In this document: piece after piece, positions 34,336 through 45,305 of the stretch | How positions within the stretch are numbered: position 1 is the first letter of the stretch | Layout of the letters: each line of letters opens with the position of its first letter | Source of the DNA: RHKX01 sp963784885 | GTDB lineage: Bacteria; Actinomycetota; Thermoleophilia; Solirubrobacterales; 70-9 | Length of the DNA stretch: 64,000 nucleotides | Assembly (NCBI GenBank): GCA_963784885.1 | Contig: CAWATA010000004.1 | Location: forward strand, 310,001-374,000 | Direction of reading: 5' to 3' | The notes under the pieces: model-generated | What the model saw: only the letters and a program-made list of their open reading frames with translations | What the model was told of the DNA's origin: nothing | The model's database searches: none | Program-made: the position numbers and the translations under genes

Positions 34336-35547
34336 ATGGAGATCGGGTTCACGAACCTGCTGATCGTCGCGGCGGTCGCGTTCGCGGCGCCGCTGGTACT
34401 CGGATTCTTCCCGTCGATCCGGCTGCCCGCGGTCGTCCTCGAGATCGTCGCCGGGATCGTCATCGGGCCGGCCGTGCTCGGATGGGTCGAGCTCGACGAG
34501 CCGGTCCGCGTGCTCGCGATCCTCGGCCTCGCGGTGTTGCTGTTCCTGGCCGGCCTCGAGATCGACTACGACAAGCTGCGCGGGCGGATCGCTGCGTCCG
34601 CCGCGCTGAGTTTCGCCGTCTCGTTCGCGCTCGCGCTCGTCCTCGGCGCCGTCCTGGCGGCCACGGGCGTCGTCAACGACGCGCTCTTCATCGCGATCGT
34701 TCTCGCGGCCACATCGCTCGGCGTCGTCATCCCGGTTCTCAAGGACGCCGGCAAGACCGAGACCGAGTTCGGCCAGCTCGTCATCGCCGCGGCCTCGGTC
34801 GCCGACTTCGCGACGATCATCCTGCTCACGCTCTTCTACTCGGGGGAGGCGAGCAGCCCGACGACGACGCTGCTGCTGCTCGGGGCATTCATCGTGATGG
34901 CGGCACTGCTGGGCTTCGCGATCGCCGGTGCCGAGCGCCTGACCCGCCTCCGCGAGGTCCTCGCGCAGCTTCAGGACACGACCGCCCAGATCAGGGTGCG
35001 GGGCGCGTTCGCGCTGCTGGTCGGCTTCACAGCGCTCGCGACGACGCTCGGCCTCGAGGTGATCCTCGGGGCGTTCCTCGCCGGAGCCGTCCTGAAGCTC
35101 ATAGACCGCGACACCGTGATGTCGCACCCGGACCTCCGCACGAAGCTCGACGCGATCGGCTATGGCGTCTTCATCCCGGTGTTCTTCGTCGCGAGCGGAA
35201 TCGGCTTCGACCTCGAAGCGCTCGGCGACCCGGCCACGCTGGCCGAGGTCCCGATCTTCTTCTTCGGCCTGCTCGCGGTCCGCGGGCTGCCGGCGCTGCT
35301 GTATCGGCGCACGCTGCCGCGCCGGCAGGTCGTCGTCGCCGGCCTCCTGCAGGCGACGTCGCTGCCGTTCATCGTCGCCGCGACCGCGATCGGCGTCTCG
35401 CTGGGCACGATCGAAGGTGGAACCGCGGCCGCGTTCATCGCCGCCGGACTGCTGTCGGTGGTCCTGTTTCCCGCTACGTCGCTCAGCCTCCTCGGCGGTC
35501 GCGGCACCGGCGCCGAGGCCCAAGGAGCGGTTTCCGCCGGACGCTAA
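34336..35547 (+). CDS. CPA2-type cation:proton antiporter (membrane domain only)
   Basis: A 403-residue membrane protein with about 12 helices. The Kef/NapA-like core is visible: LPAVVLEIVAGIVIGPAVLG, LLFLAGLEIDYDKL, the unwound-helix region ASVADFATIILL, and VFFVASGIGFDLEAL. There is no C-terminal RCK domain, unlike KefB/KefC. It probably exchanges Na+ or K+ for H+. The ATG at 34336 is used; nine upstream codons are possible but would overlap the putative promoter. Its divergent position and shared motif tie it to the ECF sigma operon. Confidence 0.85.
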   Translation: MEIGFTNLLIVAAVAFAAPLVLGFFPSIRLPAVVLEIVAGIVIGPAVLGWVELDEPVRVLAILGLAVLLFLAGLEIDYDKLRGRIAASAALSFAVSFALALVLGAVLAATGVVNDALFIAIVLAATSLGVVIPVLKDAGKTETEFGQLVIAAASVADFATIILLTLFYSGEASSPTTTLLLLGAFIVMAALLGFAIAGAERLTRLREVLAQLQDTTAQIRVRGAFALLVGFTALATTLGLEVILGAFLAGAVLKLIDRDTVMSHPDLRTKLDAIGYGVFIPVFFVASGIGFDLEALGDPATLAEVPIFFFGLLAVRGLPALLYRRTLPRRQVVVAGLLQATSLPFIVAATAIGVSLGTIEGGTAAAFIAAGLLSVVLFPATSLSLLGGRGTGAEAQGAVSAGR

Positions 35548-35550
35548 CCT
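35545..35550 (+). promoter_or_regulatory. -10 hexamer TAACCT of uvrB
   Basis: TAACCT is followed by exactly 6 nt and GTG 35557. Its TAA is also the stop codon of the antiporter gene. Confidence 0.55.
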
Positions 35551-35556
35551 CGTCCG

Positions 35557-37560
35557 GTGCCCGAGTTCAGCCTCAACTCCGCCTACTCGCCGACGGCCGA
35601 CCAGCCGAAGGCGATCGCCTCGCTGGCCGAGGGGGTCGATGCCGGCGAGCGCTTCCTGACGCTGCTCGGCGCCACCGGCACCGGCAAGACGTTCACGATG
35701 GCGGCGACGATCGAGCGGCTCGGCCGGCCGGCGCTCGTGATCGCCCACAACAAGACGCTGGCGGCGCAGCTCTGCAACGAGTTTCGCGAGTTCTTCCCCG
35801 AGGCCTCGGTCGAGTACTTCGTCTCTTATTACGACTACTACCAGCCGGAGGCCTACGTACCGGCGCAGGACCTCTACATCGAGAAGGACGCGACGGTCAA
35901 CGACGAGATCGACCGCCTTCGCCATGCGGCGACGGCGAGCCTGTTCGCGCGGCGCGACGTGATCATCGTCGCCTCGGTCTCCTGCATCTACGGCATCGGC
36001 TCGCCGGACCTCTACCGCGAGCAGATGGTCCTCTTCAAGGTCGGCGAGTGGATCGAGCGGGAGACGCTGTTCCGCCAGCTCGTCGCGATGCAGTACCAGC
36101 GCAACGACACGATCCTCACCCGCGGCAGCTTCCGGGTCAGCGGCGAGGTCCTCGAGATCTTCCCGGCCTACGCCGAGTCGGCCTACCGGATCAACCTGTT
36201 CGGAGACGAGGTCGAGTCGATCACCCACTTCGACCCGCTGACCGGCGAGGTCCTCGACGAGGTCGAGCACGTCTCGGTCTGGCCGGCGACTCATTACGTG
36301 ACGAAGGAGGAGACGATCGAGCGAGCGGTCGACGAGATCCGCTTCGAGCTCGAGGAGCGCTGCAAGGAGTTCGAGAAGGAGGGCAAGGACCTCGAGGCGC
36401 ATCGCCTTCGGCAGCGGACCCAGTACGACCTCGAGATGATGAAGGAGCTCGGATTCTGCAACGGGATCGAGAACTACTCGCGAATCCTCGACAACCGGCC
36501 CGCCGGCTCGGCGCCGCACACTCTGATCGACTACTTCCCGAGCGACTTCCTCGTCTTCGTCGACGAGTCGCACCAGACGATGCCCCAGATCGGCGGCATG
36601 TACGAGGGCGACCGCTCGCGCAAGCTGACCCTGGTCGACCATGGCTTCCGGCTGCCGAGCGCGATCGACAACCGCCCGCTCAAGTTCGACGAGTTCCTCG
36701 ACCGGGTCGGCCAGGTCGTGATGGTCTCGGCCACCCCCGGCGAGTTCGAGCGCACGAAGTCGCAGCGCATCGTCGAGCAGATCGTGCGCCCGACCGGGAT
36801 CGTCGACCCCGAGGTCGAGGTCCGCGAGACGAAGAACCAGATCGACGACCTGATGAACGAGGTCCGCAAGCGGGTCGAGCGCAAGGAGCGGTCCCTGGTC
36901 ACGACGCTGACCAAGAAGATGTCGGAGGATCTGACCGAGTACCTGCTCGAGAACGGGTTCCGGGTCCGCTACCTGCATTCGGAGGTCGACACGATCGAGC
37001 GGATCCAGATCATCCGCGACCTGCGGCTCGGTGAGTACGACGTCCTCGTCGGCGTCAACCTCCTGCGCGAGGGCCTTGACATCCCCGAGGTCGGCCTCGT
37101 CGCCATCCTCGATGCCGACAAGGAGGGCTTCCTCCGCGGGTCGACCAGCTTGATCCAGACGATCGGCCGGGCGGCGCGGAACGTCGAGGGCAGGGTCCTG
37201 ATGTACGCCGACCGCGAGAGCGAGGCGATGCGGACCGCGATCGGCGAGACCAACCGCCGCCGCGAGATTCAGGTCGCCTACAACCGCGAGCACGGCATCA
37301 CCCCGGAGACCGTGACGAAGGGGATCAGCGACATGTCCGACTTCCTCGCGATGGAGTCGAACGCACCCCGCAAGCGCCGGCGCACGAGCGCGAAGATCGA
37401 CGGCCGCCCGATCGAGAGTCCCGAGGACCTCGAGAAGGTCATCGTCTCGATCGAGGAGGAGATGCTCGCGGCCGCCGAGGAGCTCCGCTTCGAAGAGGCC
37501 GGTCGCCTCCGCGACGAGCTCAAGGAGCTGCGTCGCGATCTCGAGGGCATGCGGGCCTGA
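35557..37560 (+). CDS. uvrB: Excinuclease ABC subunit B
   Basis: UvrB (667 residues, normal length) verifies damage and loads UvrC in nucleotide excision repair. Helicase motifs: Walker A GATGTGKTFTMAA, the beta-hairpin region EYFVSYYDYYQPEAY, DEIDRLRHAAT, DESHQTMPQIGG, and a motif VI with QTIGRAARN. A C-terminal UVR domain ends the protein (EEEMLAAAEELRFEEAGRLR). uvrA lies 950 nt downstream on the same strand, separated by a DivIVA-like gene. Unlike uvrA it has no LexA box in front. Confidence 0.97.
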   Translation: MPEFSLNSAYSPTADQPKAIASLAEGVDAGERFLTLLGATGTGKTFTMAATIERLGRPALVIAHNKTLAAQLCNEFREFFPEASVEYFVSYYDYYQPEAYVPAQDLYIEKDATVNDEIDRLRHAATASLFARRDVIIVASVSCIYGIGSPDLYREQMVLFKVGEWIERETLFRQLVAMQYQRNDTILTRGSFRVSGEVLEIFPAYAESAYRINLFGDEVESITHFDPLTGEVLDEVEHVSVWPATHYVTKEETIERAVDEIRFELEERCKEFEKEGKDLEAHRLRQRTQYDLEMMKELGFCNGIENYSRILDNRPAGSAPHTLIDYFPSDFLVFVDESHQTMPQIGGMYEGDRSRKLTLVDHGFRLPSAIDNRPLKFDEFLDRVGQVVMVSATPGEFERTKSQRIVEQIVRPTGIVDPEVEVRETKNQIDDLMNEVRKRVERKERSLVTTLTKKMSEDLTEYLLENGFRVRYLHSEVDTIERIQIIRDLRLGEYDVLVGVNLLREGLDIPEVGLVAILDADKEGFLRGSTSLIQTIGRAARNVEGRVLMYADRESEAMRTAIGETNRRREIQVAYNREHGITPETVTKGISDMSDFLAMESNAPRKRRRTSAKIDGRPIESPEDLEKVIVSIEEEMLAAAEELRFEEAGRLRDELKELRRDLEGMRA

Positions 37561-37574
37561 CCCTTTCGAGCGGC

Positions 37575-37580
37575 TACAGT
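37575..37580 (+). promoter_or_regulatory. -10 hexamer TACAGT of the DivIVA-like gene
   Basis: TACAGT is followed by 8 nt and ATG 37589. Confidence 0.5.
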
Positions 37581-37588
37581 CTTCGCCG

Positions 37589-38449
37589 ATGGAGCGAGAG
37601 GAGATCGTTCGCGACGACTTCCCGGTCGTCCGCAAGGGCTGGAGCCCGGACGCGGTCGCAGCGCACCTGAAGGCCGTCGCCGACTGGGTCGCCTCCGGCG
37701 GCTCGCCGGCGAAGGCCACGCCGACGCCCACCGCCGACGCCGCCGGCGAGCGCGTCGGAGCGGTGCTCGCGGCCGCTGAGTCCGCGGCCGCCGAGATCGT
37801 CGAGGAGGCGGAGGCCGAGGGCGAGCGGATCGTCGTCTCGGCGCACGCCGAGGCCGATCAGATCCGCGCCGCCGCACGGACCGAGTCGGAGCAGGCCGTC
37901 AGCGCGGCGAGCCGCGAGGCGAGCAGCCGGGTCGAGCAGGCCCAGGCCGCGGTCGAGGGCCTCGTCGCCCAGGCCGACCGGCTCCGCAACCAGGTCGGCG
38001 CACTCGGTCGCGACCTCGCGGCGAACGTCCCGGGAATCGGGTCGTCCGGCGGTCCGAAGGCCGACGCCGGCGAACGGACCGGGACGCCGGCCGACCCGGG
38101 ACCTGACGAAGCGCCCGAACCGGACGCCGCGCCCGAACCGGACGCGAGGTCCGGACGCGAGCCGGTCGCCGAGCCGGAGCCCGAGGCGCAGCCGCCGGCC
38201 CCGGGCGGGCCGACCGACGATGAGCTGATCGCCCGCCTCCGCAGCGGGAGCGCCGAGCCCGCCGTCGCCGAGCCCCCGGCGCCCGCGACCTCCGGATCCG
38301 AGCAGGGGGCGGCTCGGCTCGTCGCGATGAACATGGCGCTCGAGGGAGCCTCTCGCGAGCAGATCGCACAGCAGCTCGCGACCGAGTTCGGGAGCGTCGC
38401 CGGGGTCGACGAGCTGCTCGACGACGTCCTCCGGCGCGCGCGGACCTGA
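37589..38449 (+). CDS. DivIVA-domain-like coiled-coil protein
   Basis: A 286-residue protein. The start (EIVRDDFPVVRKGWSPDAVAAHLKAV) matches the DivIVA N-terminal pattern of a phenylalanine followed by a basic-glycine-aromatic turn. An Ala/Glu-rich helix with coiled-coil character runs from about 55 to 145. Then comes a long Pro/Glu/Ala-rich disordered linker (about 150-225) and a short helical C-terminal domain (NMALEGASREQIAQQLATEF). DivIVA-like proteins mark curved membrane at poles or septa. It could be a growth or division scaffold; link to repair is only positional. Confidence 0.65.
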   Translation: MEREEIVRDDFPVVRKGWSPDAVAAHLKAVADWVASGGSPAKATPTPTADAAGERVGAVLAAAESAAAEIVEEAEAEGERIVVSAHAEADQIRAAARTESEQAVSAASREASSRVEQAQAAVEGLVAQADRLRNQVGALGRDLAANVPGIGSSGGPKADAGERTGTPADPGPDEAPEPDAAPEPDARSGREPVAEPEPEAQPPAPGGPTDDELIARLRSGSAEPAVAEPPAPATSGSEQGAARLVAMNMALEGASREQIAQQLATEFGSVAGVDELLDDVLRRART

Positions 38450-38480
38450 CCCCCGCCGGAACCGCGATTCGGGCGTGACC

Positions 38481-38492
38481 GAACGTCCGTTC
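38481..38492 (+). promoter_or_regulatory. LexA (SOS) box upstream of uvrA
   Basis: GAACGTCCGTTC, extended to the perfect palindrome CGAAC-GTCC-GTTCG at 38480-38493, fits the Gram-positive/actinobacterial LexA consensus GAAC-N4-GTTC. It lies 7 nt upstream of the -10 hexamer, where a repressor would block polymerase. Confidence 0.8.
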
Positions 38493-38499
38493 GTGCGCG

Positions 38500-38505
38500 T
38501 ACACT
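38500..38505 (+). promoter_or_regulatory. -10 hexamer TACACT of uvrA
   Basis: TACACT is followed by 7 nt and GTG 38513. An AGGAGG runs straight into the GTG, too close to act as a ribosome site, so leaderless initiation is likely. Confidence 0.55.
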
Positions 38506-38512
38506 TCAGGAG

Positions 38513-41446
<2,934 letters not shown>

Positions 41447-41453
41447 CCCGTGT

Positions 41454-41476
41454 GAACGGTTCCTCGCGGAACGTTC
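41454..41476 (+). terminator. Hairpin after uvrA
   Basis: GAAC plus GTTCC (41454-41463, one bulged G) pairs with GGAAC plus GTTC (41468-41476) around TCGC. No T-run follows. The rest of the 171-nt gap to the convergent gene holds nothing recognisable. Confidence 0.45.
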
Positions 41477-41617
41477 TCCCGACACTCGTTTCCCAGGTCG
41501 GGCGGAGTGCCGCGCGGAAGGGGAGCCGCATGCGGATCAGACAGAGATTGACGCGATGCGTGCTGACGCGCTCGGTGACTACGGGACCGACCTCTTCACC
41601 GTCGCGGTTCGCAGACG

Positions 41618-42160
41618 TCACTGCCCCGCCCGGTCGAGGTCGATCGGAGCGGGGGCGTCTCCGCCGAGGAGGCGGACCACCTCGGAGCTCCACGGGTTCG
41701 TCCGCAGCGTCGGCGCGTAGAGCGTCAGCGGCTCGTCCTCCCCCGGTACGCGCAGCAGCAGCTTGTCGCGCATGAAGGCGCGGCCGCCGTCCTCGACCGA
41801 AACCTCGGCTCGCGGCCAGGATCGCGCCTCCTCAACCTCGGTCACGTCGCGCCGCAGCCCCGCGGGGTCGACCGCGAGAGCGTGGAGCGTCTCGGCCGTC
41901 AGTGCGAGCATGATCTTCGGCGACAGCCCGACGCGGCGGCTGCGGCGCCTTGCGAGCGGCAGCAGCAGCATCCCGAGCCCCGGAATCGACGCGATCGCCT
42001 CGGTCGGAACGGTGCTGAACTCGCCGGCGGCGAGGATCTCGCCGTCGACAGCCGTCGCGGCGAGCGCGCGGAGCTCGTCGCGGCGGCGCTCGCGGTAGCG
42101 GCGCGCGATCTCGAGTCGCTCCGCCTGTGTCTGCTCGCCTGCCGCGTCTCCGAATGCCAC
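41618..42160 (-). CDS. Soluble protein of unknown function
   Basis: A 180-residue protein. A basic helical start (RLEIARRYRERRRDELRAL) is followed by a stretch of small and hydrophobic residues (IASIPGLGMLLLPLARRRSRRVGLSP) and a beta-rich C-terminal half (KIMLALTAETLHALAV, SVEDGGRAFMRDKLLLRVPG). No family is recognised. Start GTG 42160 is chosen because TAGCTT lies 7 nt upstream; the frame is open further but overlaps the divergent acyltransferase. Confidence 0.65.
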   Translation of the reverse strand: MAFGDAAGEQTQAERLEIARRYRERRRDELRALAATAVDGEILAAGEFSTVPTEAIASIPGLGMLLLPLARRRSRRVGLSPKIMLALTAETLHALAVDPAGLRRDVTEVEEARSWPRAEVSVEDGGRAFMRDKLLLRVPGEDEPLTLYAPTLRTNPWSSEVVRLLGGDAPAPIDLDRAGQ

Positions 42161-42167
42161 GTCTGGG

Positions 42168-42173
42168 AAGCTA
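42168..42173 (-). promoter_or_regulatory. -10 hexamer TAGCTT of the minus-strand gene at 42160
   Basis: TAGCTT on the minus strand is followed by 7 nt and GTG 42160. It nearly abuts the divergent acyltransferase start. Confidence 0.45.
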
Positions 42174-42178
42174 CATGC

Positions 42179-42796
42179 GTGGCGCCGGAAGACCCCTACG
42201 TGCCGCCGCAGCGCGGCTGGCGGATGTGGTGGACGAAGCGTCGCTGGTATGAGCGGACGCACCGCCTGCGGAACCGCTGGAGGATCAACAGGCACGCGGC
42301 CCGGGACGGGTTCTTCGTCCGCCACCCGATCGAGGGCGAAGTCCTCGAGGCGCTCGACGACGGCCGCCTGACGATCGGCGAGGGGACCCTGCTCGAGCCC
42401 GGATGCTGGATCACACTGGCGCCCGACGCACGGATCCGGATCGGCCGCGGCTGCTTCCTCAACCGCGAGACGATGCTGGCCGCCCAGGAGTCGATCGAGA
42501 TCGGCGACCACGTCATGTTCGCCAACCACTGCTTCGTCGGCGACGCCGACCACCGTTTCGACGACCCCGAGCTGCCGGTGACCTGGCAGGGATTCGTCGC
42601 GCGGGGACCGGTCCGGATCGGCTCCAACAGCTGGCTCGGCAAGGGTGTCGTCGTCACCGGGGGCACCGAGATCGGCGAGCACAGCGTGATCGGCTCGAAC
42701 TCGGTCGTCACCCGCGACACCCCGGCATGGACGATCTCGGCGGGAGCGCCGGCTGCGGTCCTGCGGAAGATCGAGCCGCGCTCGGCGGACGGCTAG
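42179..42796 (+). CDS. Hexapeptide-repeat (left-handed beta-helix) acyltransferase
   Basis: A 205-residue protein of the LacA/NodL/maltose acetyltransferase group. A basic, Trp-rich start (RGWRMWWTKRRWYERTHRLRN) is followed by hexapeptide coils: LTIGEGTLLEPGCWITLAP, IRIGRGCFLNRETMLAA, IEIGDHVMFANHCFVGDADH (catalytic His), and VRIGSNSWLGKGVVVTGG. It probably transfers an acetyl group to a sugar of a surface polysaccharide. Start GTG 42179. Confidence 0.82.
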   Translation: MAPEDPYVPPQRGWRMWWTKRRWYERTHRLRNRWRINRHAARDGFFVRHPIEGEVLEALDDGRLTIGEGTLLEPGCWITLAPDARIRIGRGCFLNRETMLAAQESIEIGDHVMFANHCFVGDADHRFDDPELPVTWQGFVARGPVRIGSNSWLGKGVVVTGGTEIGEHSVIGSNSVVTRDTPAWTISAGAPAAVLRKIEPRSADG

Positions 42797-42799
42797 CCT
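42794..42799 (+). promoter_or_regulatory. -10 hexamer TAGCCT of the lipoprotein at 42807
   Basis: TAGCCT is followed by 7 nt and GTG 42807. Its TAG is also the acyltransferase stop codon. Confidence 0.45.
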
Positions 42800-42806
42800 G
42801 TCGAGC

Positions 42807-43289
42807 GTGATGTCAGTCAAGCCCATGATCGCCCTCGCCGTCGTCGCCCTCGCCCTGGCCGCCGCCGGTTGCGGCGAGAAGGACGAGCCGCCGACCACCG
42901 GTCCGATCGTCACCCAGACCACGACCGGAGCGACCACGACGACCACGGCCGGCGGCGGCAAGACGGACGAGGAGCTGATCCGCTCGACGATCGTCGGCTT
43001 TCTCTCGAAGCCGAACGACCCGAGCGTCTGCGACAGGCTGATCACGCCGGCGTTTCTGAAGGACGTCTACGGCAACAGGCAGGGCTGCGTCGCCGCCCGC
43101 AAGCCGAGGGCGCTCGCCGATGGAGTGACGATCCTCGCCCGCAAGCCCGGCCCGGGTCGCTCGACGATCGTCACCGTCAAGCCGCAGGGCGGGGTCTTCC
43201 GCGGTCAGACCCTGAAGGTGACCCTCGTCAAGTCCGGCGGCGTGTGGAAGATCGCAAAGATCACCTCGAACGCCAAGGTCGGCCCCTAG
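42807..43289 (+). CDS. Small lipoprotein of unknown function
   Basis: A 160-residue exported lipoprotein. The signal peptide ends in the lipobox LAAAGC followed by GEKDEPP, then a Thr-rich linker (about 32-50). The soluble domain (about 55-160) has the profile of small NTF2-like/DUF4878-type domains (DEELIRSTIVGFLSKPNDPSVCDRL, then VWKIAKITSNAK at the end), with two Cys at about 74 and 93. The function is not known. Confidence 0.75.
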   Translation: MMSVKPMIALAVVALALAAAGCGEKDEPPTTGPIVTQTTTGATTTTTAGGGKTDEELIRSTIVGFLSKPNDPSVCDRLITPAFLKDVYGNRQGCVAARKPRALADGVTILARKPGPGRSTIVTVKPQGGVFRGQTLKVTLVKSGGVWKIAKITSNAKVGP

Positions 43290-43455
43290 GCCATTCCCAC
43301 GCCGGCGGCGTTCAGGAAGCCGATCGCCGTTCGCCGAAGCCGACCGGCAGCAGCAGCACGATCGCCGGCAGCCGCAGCCGGTCGGCGAACAGGCGAGGGC
43401 CGACGGCGACGACGAACGCCAGGCCGAGGCCGATCAGGAATGCGTCCGTGGTGAT
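43286..43455 (-). pseudogene. Remnant of a cation:proton antiporter gene
   Basis: Read on the minus strand from 43455, the gap encodes ITTDAFLIGLGLAFVVAVG and RLRLPAIVLLLPVGF, the start of a CPA-type antiporter, but the first codon is ATC and a TGA comes at 43312. A second frame gives TAIGFLNAAGVGMA and a stop at 43286, like an antiporter's last residues. This looks like an internally deleted copy. The rest of the gap to panB (43456-43506) has no feature. Identification rests on hydrophobic pattern alone. Confidence 0.4.
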
Positions 43456-43506
43456 GTCGGGGTATTTACTTCGGCGGTGGGCCGAGGGCCTCTTCGGATC
43501 GGTCGG

Positions 43507-44427
43507 CTACCAGTCCCAGGGGCTGGTGCCGGCGAGCGTGTCCTGCTCGAGATACTGCTCGAGGGCACGAAGCTCGTCGGGGTCGATCGAGTAGGTGTGC
43601 GAGTCCTCGGGAAAACGGCGACCGCGGACGTCGGCGACGTAGGCGGAGACGCCGTCGACCATCGCTCCGTGAATGTCGGCGTAGCGCTTGACGAACCGGG
43701 CCGTATGTCCGGTGTGGATGCCGAGCAGGTCGTGGAAGACCAGGACCTGGCCGTCGGTGGAGCCGCCGGCGCCGATGCCGATCACCGGTACCTCCATGCG
43801 AGGCATGATCGCCTCGGTTACGGCCGCAGGGACCGCCTCGAAGACGACCGAGAAGCAGCCGACGGCCTGCAGGGCGAAGGCGTCCTCGGCGATCTGCGCC
43901 GCCCGCTCGCCGGTCCTTCCCTGCGCCTTGTAGCCGCCGAGGGCGGTCGCGGTCTGAGGAGTCAGCCCGACGTGGCCCATGACCGGGATGCCGGCGCGGA
44001 CGATCGCGCGGGCCCGGTCGACGGAGGCGCCTCCGCGCTCGAGCTTGACGGCGTCGCAGCCGGCCTCTTTGATGAAGCGCTGAGCGTTGGCGATCGCCTG
44101 CTCGTTCGAGTTCTCGTAGGAGCCGAACGGCATGTCGCCGACGAGGAAAGCGGTCTCGAGGCCGCGCCGGACGGCGGCCGCGAGCATCAGCATCTCGTCC
44201 ATCCCGACCGGGACCGTCGAGTCGTGGCCGAGCACGGTCATCGCCCCGGAGTCGCCGACGAGGACGATGTCGACGCCGGCCTCCTCGGCCACCTGGGCCG
44301 AGGGGAAGTCATAGGCGGTGACCATTGCGATCGGCTCGCCGAGCTCACGCATCTCGGCGATTCGCGGGATCGAGACCTTCGGCCGCTCGTCCGGCGGGGT
44401 GTTGGGTACTCGCGGTGCGGTGCTCAT
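43507..44427 (-). CDS. panB: 3-methyl-2-oxobutanoate hydroxymethyltransferase
   Basis: PanB (306 residues) adds a hydroxymethyl group from methylene-tetrahydrofolate to 2-ketoisovalerate, starting pantothenate synthesis. Motifs: MVTAYDFPSAQVAEEAG, VLVGDSGAMTVLGH, the catalytic Glu/Lys in AVKLERGG, GHVGLTPQ and GIGAGGSTDGQVLV. Its ATG overlaps the panC stop by 4 nt. It is the last gene of the DUF2520-panC-panB operon. Confidence 0.96.
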   Translation of the reverse strand: MSTAPRVPNTPPDERPKVSIPRIAEMRELGEPIAMVTAYDFPSAQVAEEAGVDIVLVGDSGAMTVLGHDSTVPVGMDEMLMLAAAVRRGLETAFLVGDMPFGSYENSNEQAIANAQRFIKEAGCDAVKLERGGASVDRARAIVRAGIPVMGHVGLTPQTATALGGYKAQGRTGERAAQIAEDAFALQAVGCFSVVFEAVPAAVTEAIMPRMEVPVIGIGAGGSTDGQVLVFHDLLGIHTGHTARFVKRYADIHGAMVDGVSAYVADVRGRRFPEDSHTYSIDPDELRALEQYLEQDTLAGTSPWDW

Positions 44428-45305
44428 TGGCTTTCCTGCCTCTCTGGTGGCGGTTGCGGCTCGACGATCACGTTGTCGATCAGGCGGGCGTCGCCCACCT
44501 GGGCGGCAACCGCGATCAGTGCGCGCCGCCCGTTGAAGGTCTCGATCGGTGTGAGGTCTCCGGCGTCACGGGCCTCGAGGTATTCGGGCTCGACCCCGGC
44601 GCCGGCGAGCTCCGTCCGTGCCGCCGCCAGCGCCTCGCCGGCGGATGCGCCCGGCCGGGCCGCCGCGGCGGCGGCCCGGAGCGCGCGGTGGAGCGCGGGC
44701 GCGCGCTCGCGGTCGGCCGGGGCGAGATGGGCGTTTCGTGACGACATCGCCAGGCCGTCGGCCTCGCGGACCGTCGGTACCACGACGATCTCGACCGGGA
44801 AGTCGAGGTCGGCGACCATCCTGCGGATGACGACGGCCTGCTGGGCGTCCTTCTGGCCGAAGTAGGCGACGTCGGGCCCGACTGTGTTGAAGAGCTTGGC
44901 GACGACCGTCGTGACGCCCCGGAAGTGCTCGGGCCCGCGCCGTCCGGGGTCGCCGCAGAGCACCCGGGTCAGCCCCCCGACCTCGACCGTCGTCGCGAAG
45001 CCGTCCGGGTAGACCTCCTCGACGGCAGGGGCGTAGAGCAGGTCGACCCCGGCCTCGGCTGCGATCGCGGCATCGCGATCGCGGTCGCGCGGGTAGCGGG
45101 CGAGGTCCTCGCCCGGTCCGAACTGTGCGGGGTTGACGAACAGGCTCATCACCACCACGTCGCAGTCGCGGCGCGCCGCCTCGAGCAGCGCGACGTGACC
45201 GTCGTGGAGCGAGCCCATCGTCGGCACCAGCCCGACCCTGTGTCCCCCGCGGCGCGGTCCTGCGAGCGCGTCGCGCAGCTCGCGAACCGTCGCGGCGATC
45301 CTCAT
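44424..45305 (-). CDS. panC: Pantothenate synthetase
   Basis: PanC (293 residues) joins pantoate and beta-alanine using ATP. Signature motifs: VGLVPTMGSLHDGHVALLE (HIGH-like), SLFVNPAQFGPGEDLARYPR, FRGVTTVVAKLFN, YFGQKDAQQAVVI and the KMSKS-like AMSSRNAHL. The ATG at 45305 overlaps the stop of the upstream DUF2520 gene (ATGA). No panD is visible in the window. Confidence 0.96.
   Translation of the reverse strand: MRIAATVRELRDALAGPRRGGHRVGLVPTMGSLHDGHVALLEAARRDCDVVVMSLFVNPAQFGPGEDLARYPRDRDRDAAIAAEAGVDLLYAPAVEEVYPDGFATTVEVGGLTRVLCGDPGRRGPEHFRGVTTVVAKLFNTVGPDVAYFGQKDAQQAVVIRRMVADLDFPVEIVVVPTVREADGLAMSSRNAHLAPADRERAPALHRALRAAAAAARPGASAGEALAAARTELAGAGVEPEYLEARDAGDLTPIETFNGRRALIAVAAQVGDARLIDNVIVEPQPPPERQESQ

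Noticed and set aside
34240..37731. A minus-strand open frame of about 1,160 codons opposite the antiporter and uvrB
   Set aside because: Same cause: low stop density opposite real GC-rich genes, with low-complexity Arg/Asp/Glu translation.
41454..41476. A second LexA box after uvrA (GAAC...GTTC bases)
   Set aside because: The half-sites are not separated by 4 nt; the bases form a bulged hairpin between convergent genes, better read as a terminator.
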